Shown here piece after piece: positions 61,275 through 64,000 of a DNA stretch of 64,000 bases. Source of the stretch: Morococcus cerebrosus (lineage in GTDB: Bacteria; Pseudomonadota; Gammaproteobacteria; Burkholderiales; Neisseriaceae). The stretch is from assembly GCF_022749515.1 (NCBI RefSeq), contig NZ_CP094242.1, forward strand, positions 1,922,001 to 1,986,000, given 5' to 3'. Within the stretch, counting starts at the first letter, position 1. Each line of letters begins with the position of its first letter. The notes beneath the pieces are model-generated. The model saw only the letters and a list, made by a program, of their open reading frames with translations. It had not been told where the DNA came from and ran no database searches. The translations under genes and the position numbers were made by a program.

Positions 61275-62951
61275 TCAGAACAAGCCGTGAATCACGCCGT
61301 CTGCGTCCACGTCGATTTTCTCGGCGGCGGGGACTTTGGGCAGGCCGGGCATTTTCATCATGTTGCCGCACAGGGCGACGATGAAGCCTGCGCCGGCGGA
61401 GACGGTGATGCCGCGCACGGTGATGCGGAAGCCTTCGGGGCAGCCCAAGAGTTTGGCGTTGTCGCTGAGGGAATATTGGGTTTTCGCCATGCAGACGGGC
61501 ATTTTGTCCAAGCCCAGTTTTTCCAGCGAGGCGATTTCGGCGGCGGCTTCCGCGCTGAAATCGACGTCTTCCGCGCCGTACACTTTTTGGGCGATGGCGC
61601 GGATTTTGTCTTTGATGCTCAACTCGACATCGTAGGCGAAGCGGAATTCGTTGGGTTGGTTGTCGATGGCGTTGACGACTTTGCGCGCCAAATCTGCGCC
61701 GCCCGCGCCGCCTTTGCCCCACACTTCGGCCAGGGAAACTTCGACGCCGTGTTCGGCGCAGGCTTTTTCAATCATTGCCAACTCGGCCTCGGAGTCGGAC
61801 ACGAAGCGGTTGATGGCGACGACGACGGGCAGCCCGAAGACGTTTTTCAGGTTGGAAATGTGTTTCAGCAGGTTGGGCAGACCTTTTGCCAAGGCTTCGA
61901 GGTTTTCTTCGCCGAGGTTGGCGCGTTCTACGCCGCCGTTGTATTTCAAGGCGCGGACGGTGGCGACGACGACGGCTGCGTCGGGTTTCAAACCGGCAAG
62001 GCGGCATTTGATGTCGCAGAATTTTTCCGCGCCCAAATCCGCGCCGAAGCCTGCTTCAGTTACGGCGTAATCGGCAAGGTGTTTCGCCAGTCGGGTGGCG
62101 GTAACGGAGTTGCAGCCGTGAGCGATGTTGGCGAACGGGCCGCCGTGTACGAAGGCGGGCGTGCCTTCAATGGTTTGTACCAAGTTAGGCTTAATCGCAT
62201 CTTTGAGCAATGCCGCCATCGCGCCATTCGCTTTCAAATCTTTGGCGTAAACAGGGCTGCCGTCTTTGGCATAGGCGACAAGGATGTTGCCCAAACGCTC
62301 TTTCAAATCGCTGATGTCTTTGGCAAGACAGAATACCGCCATCACTTCGGAGGCAACGGTAATGTCGAAACCGTCAGGACGCATCACGCCGTCAACAGGT
62401 TTGCCCATACCGTCGATGATGTTGCGCAACTGACGGTCGTTCATGTCAACCACGCGACGCCACAGCACACGTTTCGGATCGATGTTCAACTCATTGCCTT
62501 GGTAGATATGGTTGTCGAGCATGGCGGCGAGCAAGTTATTCGCCGCACCGATGGCGTGAAAGTCGCCGGTAAAGTGTAGGTTGATGTCTTCCATAGGCAG
62601 AACTTGGGCATAGCCGCCGCCTGCCGCACCGCCTTTAACACCAAACACCGGACCCAAAGAAGGCTCGCGCAGGGCGATAACCGAGTCTTTACCGATGTGG
62701 CGCAACGCATCCGCCAAACCGATGGTTACAGTGGTTTTACCCTCACCCGCAGGAGTCGGATTAATGGCGGTAACCAAAATCAGACGGCCTTGTTTTTGCG
62801 GCAGCTTGAATGCCTCGGCAGGATTGATTTTGGCTTTGTAATGGCCGTAGGGTTCGATATTGTCCACGTTCAAACCCAGCTTGGCAGCAATTTCGCCAAT
62901 CGGACGCATGGTGGAGGATTGGGCGATTTCGGCATCGGTTTTGAAGCTCAT
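61275..62951 (-). CDS. fhs: Formate-tetrahydrofolate ligase
   Basis: This enzyme makes 10-formyltetrahydrofolate from formate, THF and ATP. The 558-residue protein has the P-loop-like [81 protein letters not shown], and [18 protein letters not shown] [15 protein letters not shown]. Length is normal. RBS AAAGGAAA. It stands alone and feeds formyl groups to purine and initiator-tRNA synthesis. Confidence 0.96.
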   Translation of the reverse strand: MSFKTDAEIAQSSTMRPIGEIAAKLGLNVDNIEPYGHYKAKINPAEAFKLPQKQGRLILVTAINPTPAGEGKTTVTIGLADALRHIGKDSVIALREPSLGPVFGVKGGAAGGGYAQVLPMEDINLHFTGDFHAIGAANNLLAAMLDNHIYQGNELNIDPKRVLWRRVVDMNDRQLRNIIDGMGKPVDGVMRPDGFDITVASEVMAVFCLAKDISDLKERLGNILVAYAKDGSPVYAKDLKANGAMAALLKDAIKPNLVQTIEGTPAFVHGGPFANIAHGCNSVTATRLAKHLADYAVTEAGFGADLGAEKFCDIKCRLAGLKPDAAVVVATVRALKYNGGVERANLGEENLEALAKGLPNLLKHISNLKNVFGLPVVVAINRFVSDSEAELAMIEKACAEHGVEVSLAEVWGKGGAGGADLARKVVNAIDNQPNEFRFAYDVELSIKDKIRAIAQKVYGAEDVDFSAEAAAEIASLEKLGLDKMPVCMAKTQYSLSDNAKLLGCPEGFRITVRGITVSAGAGFIVALCGNMMKMPGLPKVPAAEKIDVDADGVIHGLF

Positions 62952-63148
62952 GATTTTCCTTTACTGAATGGGGAAGAAAAAGAGGAGGGTCGTCTGAAAG
63001 CCCATCGGAAAGACAAACGCTGATGGATTCAAAAGAATATTAGGCATATTATAGCGTTATCTGAGAATGAATCGCAGTGAAAAATTCGATAATTCAACAA
63101 AAATACGGTTCATATTGTTGACAATCCATAATCAAAGGTCGTCTGAAA

Positions 63149-63937
63149 ATGTCTGCCCCAAAAGATTTGCACACCCACGCCATACCCGCCGTCTATTTCT
63201 CCGACACCGCAACCGAAAACGTCCGCCGTTTGGCGCAGCAATTCGACCTCCCTACCCTGCCCTGCCCGCCCGACAGCGGCGAATACCTGTTTGCCGATGC
63301 GGAGGGCGTCAGCTTGTGCCGCGCGGGGGAAAAAGGGCGCGTGCGCATCGATTTCGGCGGCGGTGCAGCCCAATACCGGCGCACTAAAGGCGGCGGCGAG
63401 TTGATTGCCAAAGCGGTCAACCACACGGCCAAACCGACCGTCTGGGACTGCACCGGCGGACTCGGGCGCGACAGCTTCGTCCTCGCCTCGCTCGGTTTGA
63501 ACGTCCACACTTTCGAGCAGCATCCCGCCGTCGCCTGCCTGCTTGCCGACGGTCTCGAACGCGCGCTGCAAGAGCCTGAAATCCAAGACATCGCCCGCCG
63601 CATTACCTTTCATTATGGCAACGCCGTCGAATTGGTGCGGGAACTCGCCCCCCAATCGCGCCCCGACATCGTGTATCTCGACCCCATGTACCCCGAACGC
63701 CAAAAATCCGCCGCCGTCAAAAAAGAAATGGCGTATTTTCACAGCGTCGTCGGTGCCGCCCAAGAAGAAGCCGAGCTGCTTGCTGCCGCCCGCGCCGTTG
63801 CGAAAAAACGCGTCGTCGTCAAACGCCCGCGCCTCGGCGAGTTTCTCAACGGCGAAAAACCCGCCTACCAATACACGGGCAAAAGCACCCGCTTCGACGT
63901 GTACTTGCCCGTTCATCAGGTTAAAGACGGGGAATAA
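63149..63937 (+). CDS. rsmJ: 16S rRNA (guanine-1516-N2)-methyltransferase
   Basis: The 262-residue RsmJ (YhiQ) family methyltransferase has the SAM-binding motif TVWDCTGGLGRDSFVLASLG, an acidic HTFEQHPAVACLLADGLERA, and the catalytic-type motif IVYLDPMYPERQKSAAVKKE. It methylates G1516 of 16S rRNA. A DUS (AAAGGTCGTCTGAAA) lies immediately before the ATG, so the RBS (AAAGGTC) falls within it. A DUS terminator follows. Confidence 0.93.
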   Translation: MSAPKDLHTHAIPAVYFSDTATENVRRLAQQFDLPTLPCPPDSGEYLFADAEGVSLCRAGEKGRVRIDFGGGAAQYRRTKGGGELIAKAVNHTAKPTVWDCTGGLGRDSFVLASLGLNVHTFEQHPAVACLLADGLERALQEPEIQDIARRITFHYGNAVELVRELAPQSRPDIVYLDPMYPERQKSAAVKKEMAYFHSVVGAAQEEAELLAAARAVAKKRVVVKRPRLGEFLNGEKPAYQYTGKSTRFDVYLPVHQVKDGE

Positions 63938-63947
63938 TTCAAAATGC

Positions 63948-63984
63948 AAAGGTCGTCTGAAAATCAGTTTTCAGACGACCTTTT
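63948..63984 (+). terminator. Inverted DUS pair, terminator of rsmJ
   Basis: AAAGGTCGTCTGAAAA and TTTTCAGACGACCTTTT face each other 11 bases after the stop. Confidence 0.85.
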
Positions 63985-64000
63985 ACCACCGCAACCATAA

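Noticed and set aside
2871..63984. Many short repeats as a CRISPR array
   Set aside because: The repeats are DUS and Correia elements scattered at irregular distances; there is no regular repeat-spacer array and no cas gene.

Overview
This 64-kb window is a chromosomal segment of a commensal Neisseria. The strongest clue is a 12-mer, AGGTCGTCTGAA, that occurs dozens of times, often as inverted pairs just after stop codons. It is the DNA uptake sequence (DUS) dialect described for the N. mucosa / N. sicca / N. macacae group. Seven Correia elements (four short of 107 bp, three long of 156-157 bp), dRS3 repeats, an IS1106-like element, and the genes misR/misS, mapA/pgmB and waaA agree. The species call rests on recognition of these features, not on alignment.

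Layout. 1-656: N-terminus of a trimeric autotransporter adhesin that runs off the left edge. 1480-12456: housekeeping genes (waaA, a glycine-zipper lipoprotein, aroG, tsaD, a repeat-rich secreted protein, grxC-secB, rng) and the two-component system misR-misS, which has a Correia element between its genes. 12519-25489: a minus-strand fatty-acid / lipid A block (fabD, msbA, fabG). It holds three glycosyltransferase-type genes, including a 1203-residue protein with three predicted catalytic domains. Two IS30-family copies in direct orientation bracket msbA and the glycosyltransferases, and an IS5-family copy lies behind fabD. 25509-38532: a cold-shock/DUF1294 membrane protein, a surface-type lipoprotein, an IS481-family element beside dRS3 repeats, tRNA-Arg and tRNA-Glu, dgt, rnhA, tehB, lolA, a DUF455 protein, a cation diffusion facilitator, gph, malic enzyme and tmk. 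38908-46862: an IS-rich island with an archaic (Csu-like, spore-coat-U type) chaperone-usher pilus operon. 47060-64000: a beta-hydroxyacid dehydrogenase, a TraB/GumN lipoprotein, a hydrolase, a TfpX/TfpZ-type pilin accessory protein, a small EamA protein, the maltose transporter-mapA-pgmB operon, mgtE, ppk, fhs and rsmJ.

The most notable region is the pilus operon. Two near-identical 842-bp IS5-family copies in opposite orientation bracket it. One sits 14 bp before the pilin start and cuts the operon from its upstream DNA. The other splits the tip-subunit gene with a TTA target duplication, and removing it with one duplication restores a 376-codon reading frame exactly. The operon is therefore probably inactive or expressed from an IS-derived promoter, and the inverted copies could flip the 4.2-kb segment between them.

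The second notable region is the glycosyltransferase-msbA block between direct IS30 copies. It may modify lipooligosaccharide or another surface glycan. No CRISPR array, restriction-modification system, prophage or rRNA operon was seen.
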